The notes: generated by a model not told the origin, from the sequence alone. Shown: positions 31,475 to 41,534, counted from the stretch's first letter. The stretch is DNA of 64,000 nucleotides from an uncultured Winogradskyella sp. (GCA_913055905.1 CAJXLB010000001.1:744001-808000), one strand, 5' to 3'. A program made the numbers and translations.

Positions 31475-34327
31475 TTAGAGTTTGACTAACTTGGTTGTCA
31501 GACTTTGGTTATTGCTATTATCAATTTTTACGATATACATTCCTGAATTAATATCAGAAATATCAAAAGAATCATTTTTGGTAAAATCACCATTAAATGC
31601 TTTAACGCGTTTACCTGTAATGTCATAAATCTCAACATTAGACACATTTAAATTGACTTTAAATGAGGTCTGTGCTGGATTAGGATACAGGCTAAAACTT
31701 GTCAACTCTTGGTCATCAATACTTAGAGCGGATGCTTCTGCATTACCGTAAATTCTAAATTCACCAGCTGGAATTAATATAGGACTATTAGTGCTGGTTA
31801 TATTCACGGGCGAATTATCCATTAAATCATACCAAGTACCTGTAAACGGAAAATCTGGAATGATGTTTTGGTCTATAGTTCTAAAATTAGCTAATATCAC
31901 TACATTTCTCAATGAGTTAGCAGGGAGGGAATTGTCAAAAATGAATACCCTTACAGATTGTGTTGCGCCCTCGAGAACATAATCACCTTCAAAAACGGGT
32001 TCGTTAATCTTCAAGTTGATTAATTTAGACCAAGTGTCGTAAAGTGCTCCACGATCAGCGTCTCCAAGCCAATTTTCGGCCCATTGAGGCTGAGGTTTGG
32101 TGTCTAATTTACAATCAGGGTTGTTTACGGTAACGCCATCAGAACAGGTAAAAATAGAGTCATCCATGCCCAATTCTGCAAAATGCCAAATCATTTTAGG
32201 TCCAGGCAAGGTAAGACTTACAGCTCCCATAGACGCCATACGAGTAAGTGCCACGCTTAAGTTACGTGGATTATGAGCAGGGTTTGAATTATTACCAAAC
32301 TCTACGGTTTCATACATAACACGTTCCTCATCATGGCTCTCTGGATACATCATAAGCCTAGGAGCACTAAAGCCTCTACTTTGATGTGTTGCTCTATTGA
32401 TATTATTAGGAAAACCTTGTACAAGGTCTGTATATTCTGAGGTCATTTTTCCCCAGAGCATAATACCCTTGCCTTCTCCTATTCTATAGTCTGCCCACTC
32501 GCGCTCTTCGTTATCACCACCAAGATGTTCAAAAATAGCATAATGCGTATCGTCTAAAGACCACGAATAGTCAGCATATTCTTTTAGGAGTTGAACACGG
32601 TCTGGTTGAAACTGATCGGTACAGCCAGCAGGTGAACCAGGTCCACAATTCTGAGTGAATCCTTTTGTTAAATCCCAGCGGAAACCGTCAATTTTGTACT
32701 CGGTAATCCAGTGCTCTACAACTCTTCTTGTGTATTCTTGGGTTAATGAACTCTGATGATTGAAGTCATTAAATACATTATAATCGTGCCTAGGAACCGT
32801 GTTAAAATATGGGTTCTCACTAGAAGGGCCTCCCCAACCATCGTTGTCTGGGTCATTCATCCACATTCTTACAAGTGGATTTCTACCTGTAGCATGATTT
32901 AAAGCAATGTCTAAAATTACAGCAATACCATTTTGGTGGCATAAATCAACAAATTCCTTGAATTTTTCTGATGTGCCATAATATTTGTCTAAGGCCATAT
33001 GGAAACCTGTATTATAGCCCCAAGATTCATTGCCATCGTATTCCATAATTGGCATCAGCTGAATTGCGTTGATATTCAAATTTTTAAAATAGTCAATGCG
33101 GTCGATAAGATCTTGATAATTCCTGTCGGCATCAAAATCACGAATCAGGACTTCATACACAACAAGGTCTTCTTTCTTTGGTTTTGTAAAATTATCTACC
33201 ACCCAATCGTAAGGTGTTTGTCCTGTTTGTAGCACTGTAACCTCTCTTTCTTGTCCAGCTGGATACGCTGGCATGTTTGGATATGAAGCGGATGGAATAC
33301 CACCATCATCAAATGGCGAAAGTACCAGCGTTGAAAATGGGTCTGCTGTTTTAACTAAGCTCGGTGATCCGACAATAGGAGTTTCATCTACAACCCAATA
33401 CTGATACGTTTCTATTTGTCCTGGCGTTAAACCTGTGAGCTCTAACCAATACAAATCATTCTGAGCAGTATCTCGGCGCATGACATAACTGTCGTTAAAC
33501 GCGTAACCATTAAAACTTCCTGCCACATAGATATAGTCCTTATTAGGTGCTCTTAGGGCTACAGTTGCCTTGGTCGGGTCGTTAGGATCATAGTTAATGC
33601 CTTCCCTTACTCCTGGAGGAATACTTTGTGTTATCACAGTAGGAGGAACAACGGCTTGAAATGTGCGTACAATAGTTTCACCACCTGCAGATGCTTCTAA
33701 CTCATAAAACGTTGTAGCATTTACCGTAGGGTTAAAACTGAAGTTCTGTGTATTGGAACTTGTGCTTATGGAAGTTCCATTGGCTTTTAAGTTAAAATCT
33801 GCAGGCAAGGTTGTTGTCGCTTGCACTGAAATACTTTGTCCCGCATTAAGGAATGTTACAGGCTCAGTTGGGCTTGTTAAATCTAACTGAAACGCACCAA
33901 CAGGGGCAAAAAAATCATCACAACTAGCGTTGTTCTTCATTTCTTGCGTTCCGTTTGCATTTCTGAAAACAAAACCAAGTTGGGTAACATTTTCTTGTTG
34001 GGTAGGAGTTAAATTATAGTATGTAGCTGGTGTAATGGTAATCGCCCAAGTAGAACCAAAAATATTAACCATTTCTCCAACGCCATCGTCTTCTCCCCAG
34101 TTTCCAACAACACTAAACCCAAAGGCATTGACGTCATCTCCTGCACCAGAGTGCATATAGACCTTTGCAGGATTTTGATTTCTTAAACCATTACATCCAG
34201 TATCAGCGTTAATGTCTACTGTAATGGTAATTTGATCGGTCACTTCAAAGGGATTTGGACTTATGGTGACTTGACCAAATCCAAATAGTGAAGCGATTAA
34301 AAATATTAAGAGGGTAGCTTTTTTCAT
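31475..34327 (-). CDS. Secreted multidomain GH13 alpha-amylase-family enzyme with T9SS tail
   Basis: 950 residues. Signal peptide 1-18. Two N-terminal beta domains (~20-150 and 150-230), a CBM48/E-set-like domain (~240-345, YIYVAGSFNGY), then a GH13 barrel (~385-790): ILDIALNH (472-478), nucleophile D552 (DGFRWDLTKG), acid E600 (AIFEHLGG) and D666 (PESHDEERV). The C terminus (~875-950) is a T9SS type A sorting domain (FSLYPNPAQTSFKVN... GMYIVKI). It should be the extracellular glucan-degrading enzyme of this locus, taking the place of the SusG lipoprotein of Bacteroides. Terminators on both sides make it a partly separate unit. Confidence 0.93.
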   Translation of the reverse strand: MKKATLLIFLIASLFGFGQVTISPNPFEVTDQITITVDINADTGCNGLRNQNPAKVYMHSGAGDDVNAFGFSVVGNWGEDDGVGEMVNIFGSTWAITITPATYYNLTPTQQENVTQLGFVFRNANGTQEMKNNASCDDFFAPVGAFQLDLTSPTEPVTFLNAGQSISVQATTTLPADFNLKANGTSISTSSNTQNFSFNPTVNATTFYELEASAGGETIVRTFQAVVPPTVITQSIPPGVREGINYDPNDPTKATVALRAPNKDYIYVAGSFNGYAFNDSYVMRRDTAQNDLYWLELTGLTPGQIETYQYWVVDETPIVGSPSLVKTADPFSTLVLSPFDDGGIPSASYPNMPAYPAGQEREVTVLQTGQTPYDWVVDNFTKPKKEDLVVYEVLIRDFDADRNYQDLIDRIDYFKNLNINAIQLMPIMEYDGNESWGYNTGFHMALDKYYGTSEKFKEFVDLCHQNGIAVILDIALNHATGRNPLVRMWMNDPDNDGWGGPSSENPYFNTVPRHDYNVFNDFNHQSSLTQEYTRRVVEHWITEYKIDGFRWDLTKGFTQNCGPGSPAGCTDQFQPDRVQLLKEYADYSWSLDDTHYAIFEHLGGDNEEREWADYRIGEGKGIMLWGKMTSEYTDLVQGFPNNINRATHQSRGFSAPRLMMYPESHDEERVMYETVEFGNNSNPAHNPRNLSVALTRMASMGAVSLTLPGPKMIWHFAELGMDDSIFTCSDGVTVNNPDCKLDTKPQPQWAENWLGDADRGALYDTWSKLINLKINEPVFEGDYVLEGATQSVRVFIFDNSLPANSLRNVVILANFRTIDQNIIPDFPFTGTWYDLMDNSPVNITSTNSPILIPAGEFRIYGNAEASALSIDDQELTSFSLYPNPAQTSFKVNLNVSNVEIYDITGKRVKAFNGDFTKNDSFDISDINSGMYIVKIDNSNNQSLTTKLVKL

Positions 34328-34339
34328 ATTCTTTTTTTT

Positions 34340-34373
34340 AAAAAAAAAGGCTGAAGATACATCAGCCTTTTTT
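34340..34373. terminator. Terminator between the SusE/F-like and GH13 genes
   Basis: A 10-bp stem (34345-34354 with 34362-34371, core GGCTGA / TCAGCC), flanked by an A tract and a T tract, so it is functional in either direction. It separates the susCDE-like transcript from the T9SS GH13 gene and could set their relative expression by partial readthrough. Confidence 0.8.
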
Positions 34374-34389
34374 GTAGCAATTGATAATA

Positions 34390-35853
34390 TTAGTTAGGAA
34401 TAATAACGTAGCTTCCGTCTAAGTCATTAAACCAAACATCGTAATTTCCAGATGGTGCAGTGAAAGGGAAATTATCACCACTTCCGGCTAAGTTAGCTTG
34501 GCCAAAAAGTTCATCTGAACCAGTATATCTCCATACACCATTATTCCAATCGTCATTAGGTCTAATCAAGAATTCTTCTCCATTGGTGAAGGCAACATCC
34601 GAAGCATACCAAAGATGTGGATTGTTAACTGGGTCTCTCTGTATAAGCTCAATTTCATCTGCATCTCCCCATCCGCCAATAGCCTGACCTATTAGACCAA
34701 TGCTATTGTATGTTGGTGCGGCTGAGGCATCATAAGCTGTAATCGTATATTCAGCACCTTCTGTCAAAGATGGGATGGACATTGTATAATATCCAGCTGA
34801 TGGTACATCAAATATTCCTGGGTCAGATCCATCTCCTGGATTAACGCCTAAGGTAGAACCATCATTAGTTCCCCATTGTGGTTGCCAAGACCCAATGTTT
34901 TCAAGAATCTTAAATCCGCCTGGTTCAAAATATCCTATAAACTCATATGAGTTTGGTGTTGTTTGACTTCTGAAAACGGCAGGATTAATATTATTATTAG
35001 ACCATCCTGCTGCCGTACTAGCACCAACTAAATAAATATATGGGAAAGCCACATTGTAAGGCGTTACATTTATTGTAATTGGGTCAGATACTCTTTCATA
35101 CGAATTACCGCTAGAATTAGTGGTTACAGAAACAATTCTTAGGTCGATATCAGCTGCGGTCTCAGGAGCTATTCCAAGACCAAGAGCTACACCATTTAAA
35201 TCACTGTGTGTTACATCGAGTGAATTGGCATTTGAAACTGCACCCACTGGGATAGTTGTTGCAAAATCTGTCCCAGCTAAAGCTGCTTCAACAGTATAAT
35301 CAACATTATCTGCTGTTGTCAAGGCGGCATCTTCCCAAGTAAAACTGAAAAGTACCAAGTCTTGTGAAGCTATATCCAAAACAAAGGCATCATCTTGTGA
35401 AGGGCTCGTTATCATAGCAGGGTCTATTGGATAGGCATCCACTAAAACTAATACTGTATTACTTACAGCAGAGCCTGCTTTTACTCTTAAATAAACAGGT
35501 TGGTCTGTGAAATTTTCAGGACCAGCACTGTTAATGGCCATATTAAAGTCCATTACATTAATAGAAAATGAACTTCCTGTTGCGTTTCCTAACAGAACAG
35601 GAGCGTCAAAAGCGTCTGTCAGAGCCATTTCAACATCGTAGCTCGAACTTCCTGTAACGTCGTCATTCCAAGTAAGGGTAAGCGCTGGATTAGTTGGTAA
35701 ACCAAAGTTTAGGTTTATACTTGATATTCCAGGCTCCTGCAACTCAAAAGCTGCATCTGGTTGTGTAATAATCAATGTCTCCTCATTCTCACAAGTGAAG
35801 AATAAAAGCGCAAAGACTATTAACAGTCGATTGATTTTATTATACATTTTCAT
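34390..35853 (-). CDS. SusE/SusF-like surface glycan-binding lipoprotein
   Basis: 487 residues with a lipoprotein signal (LLFFTC, then ENEE, an acidic surface-export-type signal). Two SusE-type Ig-like domains (~25-270) precede a starch-binding module (~275-385: IYLVGASTAAGW, GYFEPGGFKILENIG, WQPQWGTNDG). A final module ends with VWFNDLDGSYVIIP. In Bacteroides, SusE and SusF bind starch at the surface without catalysis. The product shares its binding module with the preceding SusE-like gene, so the two are tandem paralogues of unequal length. It is 10 bp from that gene in the susCDE operon. Confidence 0.88.
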   Translation of the reverse strand: MKMYNKINRLLIVFALLFFTCENEETLIITQPDAAFELQEPGISSINLNFGLPTNPALTLTWNDDVTGSSSYDVEMALTDAFDAPVLLGNATGSSFSINVMDFNMAINSAGPENFTDQPVYLRVKAGSAVSNTVLVLVDAYPIDPAMITSPSQDDAFVLDIASQDLVLFSFTWEDAALTTADNVDYTVEAALAGTDFATTIPVGAVSNANSLDVTHSDLNGVALGLGIAPETAADIDLRIVSVTTNSSGNSYERVSDPITINVTPYNVAFPYIYLVGASTAAGWSNNNINPAVFRSQTTPNSYEFIGYFEPGGFKILENIGSWQPQWGTNDGSTLGVNPGDGSDPGIFDVPSAGYYTMSIPSLTEGAEYTITAYDASAAPTYNSIGLIGQAIGGWGDADEIELIQRDPVNNPHLWYASDVAFTNGEEFLIRPNDDWNNGVWRYTGSDELFGQANLAGSGDNFPFTAPSGNYDVWFNDLDGSYVIIPN

Positions 35854-35863
35854 AGAATTTATT

Positions 35864-36964
35864 TTATAAGTTTAATGGAATCATAATATAATCTCCAGTA
35901 AGGTCATTAAACCAAATATCGTATTCATCTCCTACGATAACTGGGATATTTGCTCCTCCATCAGTTGCTGTACCAGAGAAGGAAGTATCACTACCCCAAG
36001 TAGAGCCTAAATTTGTAGAGAAAGCCAAGTCTCCTGTCCCTAAAGTAACACCATTGGCATACCAGATATGGCTATCGTTGGCACTTAACCTTGTCATGGC
36101 TACAGGAGCGTCTAAGGCAGAACCTTGAACCTCAATAGACGTATAGTCAGTGGCACCACTCGCGTCGAATGGTTCAAAATCAAAGTCATTACTACCAAAA
36201 TTAATAGTAAACGTATAGAAGCCACTTACACCTATATCACTATTGTTATTAGGGAAGGTTCCTGGATCTGAAGTATCTCCAGGATTTACATCTATAGTTG
36301 TTCCATCATTAGTTCCCCATTGTGGCTGCCATAAACCTTTTACTTCCAATACCTTAAACTGACCGTTGTTAAAGAAGCCTGTGTAGGTGTATAAATTAGG
36401 GTTGTCAGCAGATCTAAATAATGCAGGATTGTTATTGTTGTTGTTCCAATCTGCAGCTGTTGCGTTACCAACCAAATAATAATCCTTAAATGGATAATTA
36501 AAGTATGGATATACTTGGAATGTAATCACATTAGATGGTACTTCAACACTATTTTGAGTACCTAAGCTAGATACAATTCTGGCATAAAGTGTATTCCACT
36601 CAAATGGCGGAAGTCCAACATTACCTGCAGCAGCATTAAGCTCTCCTACAGATAAGGTAAGGGTATTATTACCGCTTACAGTACCAGGAATTACTGGATT
36701 AGTAAATGCTTCATCTGCTGATATTTCCAAAGCGTACCTTTCAGATGCTGGCTGTCCATAATCTGCGACAGTCCAATTGAAAGTTACTGCTGGATTACCT
36801 GTATTTACAGCATCCAACTCAATCATTGAGATGCTGAGTTCTGATAAACTTACCGGTTGCGCTTGGCTCACGGTAAATTGGTCCGAATCATCCTCACATG
36901 CCATGAAAAGAAACAAGGCAAAAAAGGACGATAAAAGAATTGATATTTTACGTGTCATTTTCAT
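35864..36964 (-). CDS. SusE-like surface glycan-binding lipoprotein
   Basis: 366 residues with lipobox FMAC followed by EDDSD, a strongly acidic export signal for surface display. One SusE N-terminal domain (~30-150) is followed by a starch-binding module (YYLVGNATAADWNNN, GFFNNGQFKVLEVKG, WQPQWGTNDG) and a second beta module ending DIWFNDLTGDYIMIP. The binding-site tryptophans are conserved with the paralogue downstream. It follows susD by 11 bp. It is non-catalytic and binds alpha-glucan for delivery to SusCD. Confidence 0.9.
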   Translation of the reverse strand: MKMTRKISILLSSFFALFLFMACEDDSDQFTVSQAQPVSLSELSISMIELDAVNTGNPAVTFNWTVADYGQPASERYALEISADEAFTNPVIPGTVSGNNTLTLSVGELNAAAGNVGLPPFEWNTLYARIVSSLGTQNSVEVPSNVITFQVYPYFNYPFKDYYLVGNATAADWNNNNNNPALFRSADNPNLYTYTGFFNNGQFKVLEVKGLWQPQWGTNDGTTIDVNPGDTSDPGTFPNNNSDIGVSGFYTFTINFGSNDFDFEPFDASGATDYTSIEVQGSALDAPVAMTRLSANDSHIWYANGVTLGTGDLAFSTNLGSTWGSDTSFSGTATDGGANIPVIVGDEYDIWFNDLTGDYIMIPLNL

Positions 36965-36975
36965 TTCAATTTTAA

Positions 36976-38580
36976 TTAGTACCCTGGATTTTGAGTTAAA
37001 TTAGGGTTAGATGATAAACTTAAATTAGGAATAGGATAGAGGTCAAAATGAGATGGTATTGAAATTCCATTACTTCCATTACCTTTCCATGCCCAGTTAT
37101 AATTTCCACCAGTATATAGACCAAAACGAATTAAATCTTGTCTTCTGTGTGCCTCCCAGTGTAATTCCCTAGATCTTTCATCTATAATAAAATCTAGAGT
37201 TAAATCACTAGCGCTAATAAGATTAGGGTTATTGGCACGGGTCCTTAGATCATTAACTAAATCTACCGCTGTTGCCAATGATCCACCACCACCTCTAAGG
37301 TGTGCCTCAGCATACATTAAGTATACATCTGCTAGTCTGTATAGAGGGAAGTCTGTGTCAACGAATGTTAAGTCAGAACCGAATCCTCCTGTAGACGTGG
37401 CATTTGAATACTTTTGAATAATGTAACCGGTATCTCTATCAGAGATATCAGTTATATCAATTGGTCTATTATTGGTTATTAGTGTGTTTCTTTCATCTGA
37501 AGAGAATAAACCTCCTTCAAATAACTCAGCAAATTCCTTACGAACGCGTAATGCGCCACCCCAGCCACCTGCTGTAACACCTACTTCTTGTCCGTTCACT
37601 TCTAAGCTACCAACGGAACCATTAATCATAACCGTTGTTGGTCCGAAATTCTGTGTAGAATTTCCATCTGAAACTATAGGGAAGATAATTTCATTAACTG
37701 CCGAGTTAGTGTTATTATCTGCCATGAAGTTATGTAAATAGGAAGTTGCAAGGGAATAGTTGGAATTCAAGATATTTTCGCAGTATGTTATACAGTCTGC
37801 ATATCTGTTCTCTCCAATGTATACTTCTGCATTTAGATAAATTTTAGCTAAAATCATCCAAGCCACACCTTTATCTGCTCTTCCGTATTCATTCTGGTTA
37901 GCATCGATAAGGTCGTCTTCAATAGCCAACAACTCACTTTCTATAAATTCAAATAACTCAGCTCTTTCTATAACTGGAGGTACTGAATTTATGGCTGTTG
38001 CCTCAGTAGTGAAATTAGCTTTACCAAAAAGGTCCATCATGTAATAGTAAGACATCGCTCTTAGTAGTCTTGCTTCCGCTCTATAATTTACAATCTGCGC
38101 TCTTACACCTTCTGAAACATTTCTACTGTTTAATTTCTCTTCAGTTGTTTCGCGTAAGAAGTTGTTCGCAAAAGCGATTGTAGCATGCGTTCTACTATAC
38201 ATTCCAAGTATAACCGGATTTTGAGCTGTCCAAATATTTCTCTGGATTTCTCTTGTTCCAGGGTCATTCTCATAAGACCAAATCATTTGGTCTGCTGATA
38301 AGGTTTGCAAATAAAGTAAAACCCGTCCAAATTGGCTGGTACCAGCATCTAGTCCTTGGATATTGGAACTACCAGCACCATCGGTTCCTGTTAATGCTAA
38401 ATTAGCATAAACTCCAGCTAGCAATTGTTCATAGGCACCTTCGTCTGCGAAGGCTTCGTCTGCTAGCAAGGTATCTTCATCATTTGGTATAATGTTTAAA
38501 TCATCAGTACATGAGACCATAAACACCACAACAAATAATAAGACACCAACTTTCTGTAATTGTTTTAATCTTCTTTTCAT
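36976..38580 (-). CDS. susD: SusD-like glycan-binding lipoprotein
   Basis: 534 residues, lipobox VSC (C24) followed by TDDLN. The SusD/RagB fold is clear: the TPR-like helical bundle (YRAEARLLRAMSYYYMMDLFG; ADKGVAWMILAKIYLNAEVYIG) and the C-terminal stretch FPLYRLADVYLMYAEAHLRGGG... ELHWEAHRRQDLIRFG. SusD caps the SusC barrel and binds the oligosaccharide. It sits 6 bp downstream of susC and ahead of two SusE-like genes. The operon content (GH13, GH65, GH31, GH97) points to alpha-glucan. Confidence 0.95.
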   Translation of the reverse strand: MKRRLKQLQKVGVLLFVVVFMVSCTDDLNIIPNDEDTLLADEAFADEGAYEQLLAGVYANLALTGTDGAGSSNIQGLDAGTSQFGRVLLYLQTLSADQMIWSYENDPGTREIQRNIWTAQNPVILGMYSRTHATIAFANNFLRETTEEKLNSRNVSEGVRAQIVNYRAEARLLRAMSYYYMMDLFGKANFTTEATAINSVPPVIERAELFEFIESELLAIEDDLIDANQNEYGRADKGVAWMILAKIYLNAEVYIGENRYADCITYCENILNSNYSLATSYLHNFMADNNTNSAVNEIIFPIVSDGNSTQNFGPTTVMINGSVGSLEVNGQEVGVTAGGWGGALRVRKEFAELFEGGLFSSDERNTLITNNRPIDITDISDRDTGYIIQKYSNATSTGGFGSDLTFVDTDFPLYRLADVYLMYAEAHLRGGGGSLATAVDLVNDLRTRANNPNLISASDLTLDFIIDERSRELHWEAHRRQDLIRFGLYTGGNYNWAWKGNGSNGISIPSHFDLYPIPNLSLSSNPNLTQNPGY

Positions 38581-38586
38581 AGTTTT

Positions 38587-41499
38587 TTAAAATTTAAAGT
38601 TAGCTCCTACTAAAAAGTTTCTTGTTCTTGGGAAAATAGCATTATCGATACCATTTTCGCCTACTTCAGGGTCTAAACCACTGTAATCTGTTATAATGAA
38701 GGCGTTTTGTACACCTGCCCAAATTCTTAAGCTCTTAAGATATTGAGATATATCACTGAAAGTGTATCCCAATGTTATGTTATCCATTCTAAGGAATGAT
38801 GCATTTTCAACATATAAGTCAGAAATGATAACGTCTGCTGTTCTTTGGAAATTGGTTTCAAAAACAGATGTTGGAATATTTCCTAAAACGGCATTGTCTT
38901 GCAGCAACTCATATTGAGCTCTAGAAGAATTTATGTTGTTATAAACATAACCTCCTAAACTAGCTCTTAAGTTAAATGAGAAGTCAAAATTCTTGTAATT
39001 AAAGTTTGATTGGAAACCAAGAAGCGCGTTCGGTCCTGGATTTTCCTTAATATATCTGTCTTCATCATTGATAACGTTATCGCCATTTAAATCGGCATAG
39101 GCACCTTCAATTGGGTTACCGCTTGGGTCATATAGTTGTTTGAAAACGTAGAACGAATTTGGTGCCTCACCCTCTCTCTGTAATTGGATGAAGTTACCAG
39201 TACCACCAGCAATTCCTCCAGTTGTCACATCTTGGCCAAATGCCAATTCAGTAATCTCTCTGTCTAGGAAAGTAGCGTTAAAGTTTAGGTTCCAGTTCAT
39301 GTTTTCATTATTGATAACACTACCATCAATACTAAATTCTAAACCTCGAGTTTCTAATGTTCCAATATTCTGAACAATATTATTTGTAAAGTTAGCACCG
39401 TCTGCTACGGGAGCATCAAATAACAAATCGTCTGTAGTTCTTAAGAATACACCTATAGTACCGTTAATACGATTATTAAATAAACCATAGTCTAAACCAA
39501 ATTCTAGAGTTGCTGTTTCCTCCCATTTTAAATCTGGGTTTAAAGCAGATGGAATTAAGGTAGGTACAATGGAGTTACCAAATTGGAATTGAGAATCTGG
39601 ACGTCCTCTACGTAATCTGCTTAAGAATATATCTCTTGCAGGAATGTCTTGTTGTCCTGTTAGACCGTAACTAGCTCGTAGTTTTAAATTAGAGATGGTG
39701 TTGGAATCTTTAAGAAAATCCTCATCACTAATTTGCCAGGCTCCAGCTACAGACCAGAAATCGCCCCATTGATTCTCTTCGCTAAAACGAGAGGTTCCAT
39801 CACGTCTATAGTTTAAGGTTAAGCGATATTTATCCAAGAAGTTCAGGTTTGCTCTACCAAAAAATCCTATTAATACGATATCTGGATCTGCAAACGTATC
39901 ACCTACAGCTTGTGGGTCAAAAATGTTTCCGGTAAACGAACCTTCGTTGGTAAATCGTTGGTAAGAATAACCACCTGTAACATCAAAACCAAAGTTTTCG
40001 TAATCCTTGGTATAAGTTAAGAACCCGTCTAAAGACTCGTTAACACGCTCTTGTTGACTTTCAGAACGCTCACGAGTTATATTGTCTTGTGTCGCAAATC
40101 TTGCATTAATTCGAGTTACGGACTCAGAACGGTCGTATCCTAAATTAAGAACCGCTCTCAATTCTGGTAAGAAATGGAATTTGTAATCAAGGTTAATGTT
40201 ACCAAAAACCCTATTTACATCACCAATATCTCTACGATTAACCAAGTTGAATACAGGGTTAGTCGTACCATTTTGAATTAAACCATTAGCATCTACATGC
40301 TGGTAGAAACCTCCAAAATCTGGATTGCCGTCTCTCACAGGTTGTGTAGGGTCGTAACGCAACGCGCCACCAAGTTGCCCTACATCCGCAAAGCGGTTAT
40401 CTTCAAATGCCATGTTAGCATTAACGTTGATTTTCAAATGGTCATCAAACATTGTAGGGTTCAATGCTAAAGATAAGTTACGTCTTTCGTTCAAAGAGGT
40501 AAGTATTGCACCTTCTTGTCTAGTCGTACCGAAAGAAAAACGCGTTGGTATCGCATCAAAAAGCGACCCTCTCAAGGTGATGTTATGAATAGCAGAAGTT
40601 GTACTTCTTAAAATTTCATCCTGCCAATCTGTACTTGCATTACCAAGTAAACTTGTATTTAAAGTTGTACCATTAATAGGTTGTGAGGTTACCAATTCTC
40701 TAAATTGATCTGCAGACAGCACATCAATAGTATTGTCAATTTCGCCAAAGGTAAATTGCGTGTCTAAATCTGCACTAAAAGTGTCGCGTCCTTTTTTAGT
40801 TACAATAATTATAACACCGTTTGCCGCACGCGAACCGTAAATAGCGGTAGCAGAAGCATCCTTTAAGATAGAGAATGACTCAATGTCGTTAGGGTTGATC
40901 GTACTTAAAATACCACGAGAACCACCAACGCCATCATTGGTAATTGGTAAACCATCGATAACAATCAACGGGTCGTTGGATGCGTTAATGGAAGAACCAC
41001 CACGAATACGAATGGTACCTGTACCACCTGGACGACCACCATCGGTTGTGATGTTAACACCAGCAACACGACCAGCGAGTAAGTTCTCTGGCGTTACGAT
41101 ATTACCACGAGTAAAATCTTTAGACGTTACTGATTCCACAGAACCGGTAGCATCCTTAACTGTTGTGGTACCATAACCAATAAGTACTACTTCGTCTAGT
41201 TGGGCAGCATCCTCCACAAGGGCAACATCAAGTCGTGCTTGCCCAGTATAAGTAATTTCTTGCGTGGTGTAGCCAAGATAAGATATCACTACAACTTCAC
41301 CCTCATTTACCTCAAGAGAAAAGTTCCCATCGAAATCGGTTGATGTTCCTCTTGCGGTGCCTTTTATAACAACGTTTACGCCAGGTAAAGGCATGGCGTT
41401 TGCTTTATCCGTTACCGTTCCAGTTACAGTCGTTTGTGCAAACAGCGTGGCTGGCACTAGAATACAACAGAATAGTAAAGCATTTAAGAATGTTTTCAT
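38587..41499 (-). CDS. susC: SusC-like TonB-dependent oligosaccharide transporter
   Basis: 970 residues. Signal peptide 1-21 (ATLFAQ), a carboxypeptidase-D-like regulatory domain (~24-100, VTGTVTDKANAMPLPGVNVV), a TonB box and plug (~105-230: DEVVLIGYGTTTVKDATGSV; ITTDGGRPGGTGTIRIRGGSS), and the outer-membrane barrel ending with FLVGANFKF. It imports oligosaccharides through the outer membrane, energised by TonB. It is the first gene of the leftward operon, with a LacI-type operator palindrome 108 bp upstream. The length is normal for the family. Confidence 0.96.
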   Translation of the reverse strand: MKTFLNALLFCCILVPATLFAQTTVTGTVTDKANAMPLPGVNVVIKGTARGTSTDFDGNFSLEVNEGEVVVISYLGYTTQEITYTGQARLDVALVEDAAQLDEVVLIGYGTTTVKDATGSVESVTSKDFTRGNIVTPENLLAGRVAGVNITTDGGRPGGTGTIRIRGGSSINASNDPLIVIDGLPITNDGVGGSRGILSTINPNDIESFSILKDASATAIYGSRAANGVIIIVTKKGRDTFSADLDTQFTFGEIDNTIDVLSADQFRELVTSQPINGTTLNTSLLGNASTDWQDEILRSTTSAIHNITLRGSLFDAIPTRFSFGTTRQEGAILTSLNERRNLSLALNPTMFDDHLKINVNANMAFEDNRFADVGQLGGALRYDPTQPVRDGNPDFGGFYQHVDANGLIQNGTTNPVFNLVNRRDIGDVNRVFGNINLDYKFHFLPELRAVLNLGYDRSESVTRINARFATQDNITRERSESQQERVNESLDGFLTYTKDYENFGFDVTGGYSYQRFTNEGSFTGNIFDPQAVGDTFADPDIVLIGFFGRANLNFLDKYRLTLNYRRDGTSRFSEENQWGDFWSVAGAWQISDEDFLKDSNTISNLKLRASYGLTGQQDIPARDIFLSRLRRGRPDSQFQFGNSIVPTLIPSALNPDLKWEETATLEFGLDYGLFNNRINGTIGVFLRTTDDLLFDAPVADGANFTNNIVQNIGTLETRGLEFSIDGSVINNENMNWNLNFNATFLDREITELAFGQDVTTGGIAGGTGNFIQLQREGEAPNSFYVFKQLYDPSGNPIEGAYADLNGDNVINDEDRYIKENPGPNALLGFQSNFNYKNFDFSFNLRASLGGYVYNNINSSRAQYELLQDNAVLGNIPTSVFETNFQRTADVIISDLYVENASFLRMDNITLGYTFSDISQYLKSLRIWAGVQNAFIITDYSGLDPEVGENGIDNAIFPRTRNFLVGANFKF

Positions 41500-41534
41500 A
41501 CAAAGTTTTTAAAATTAATTGCTTAGTTAATTGT

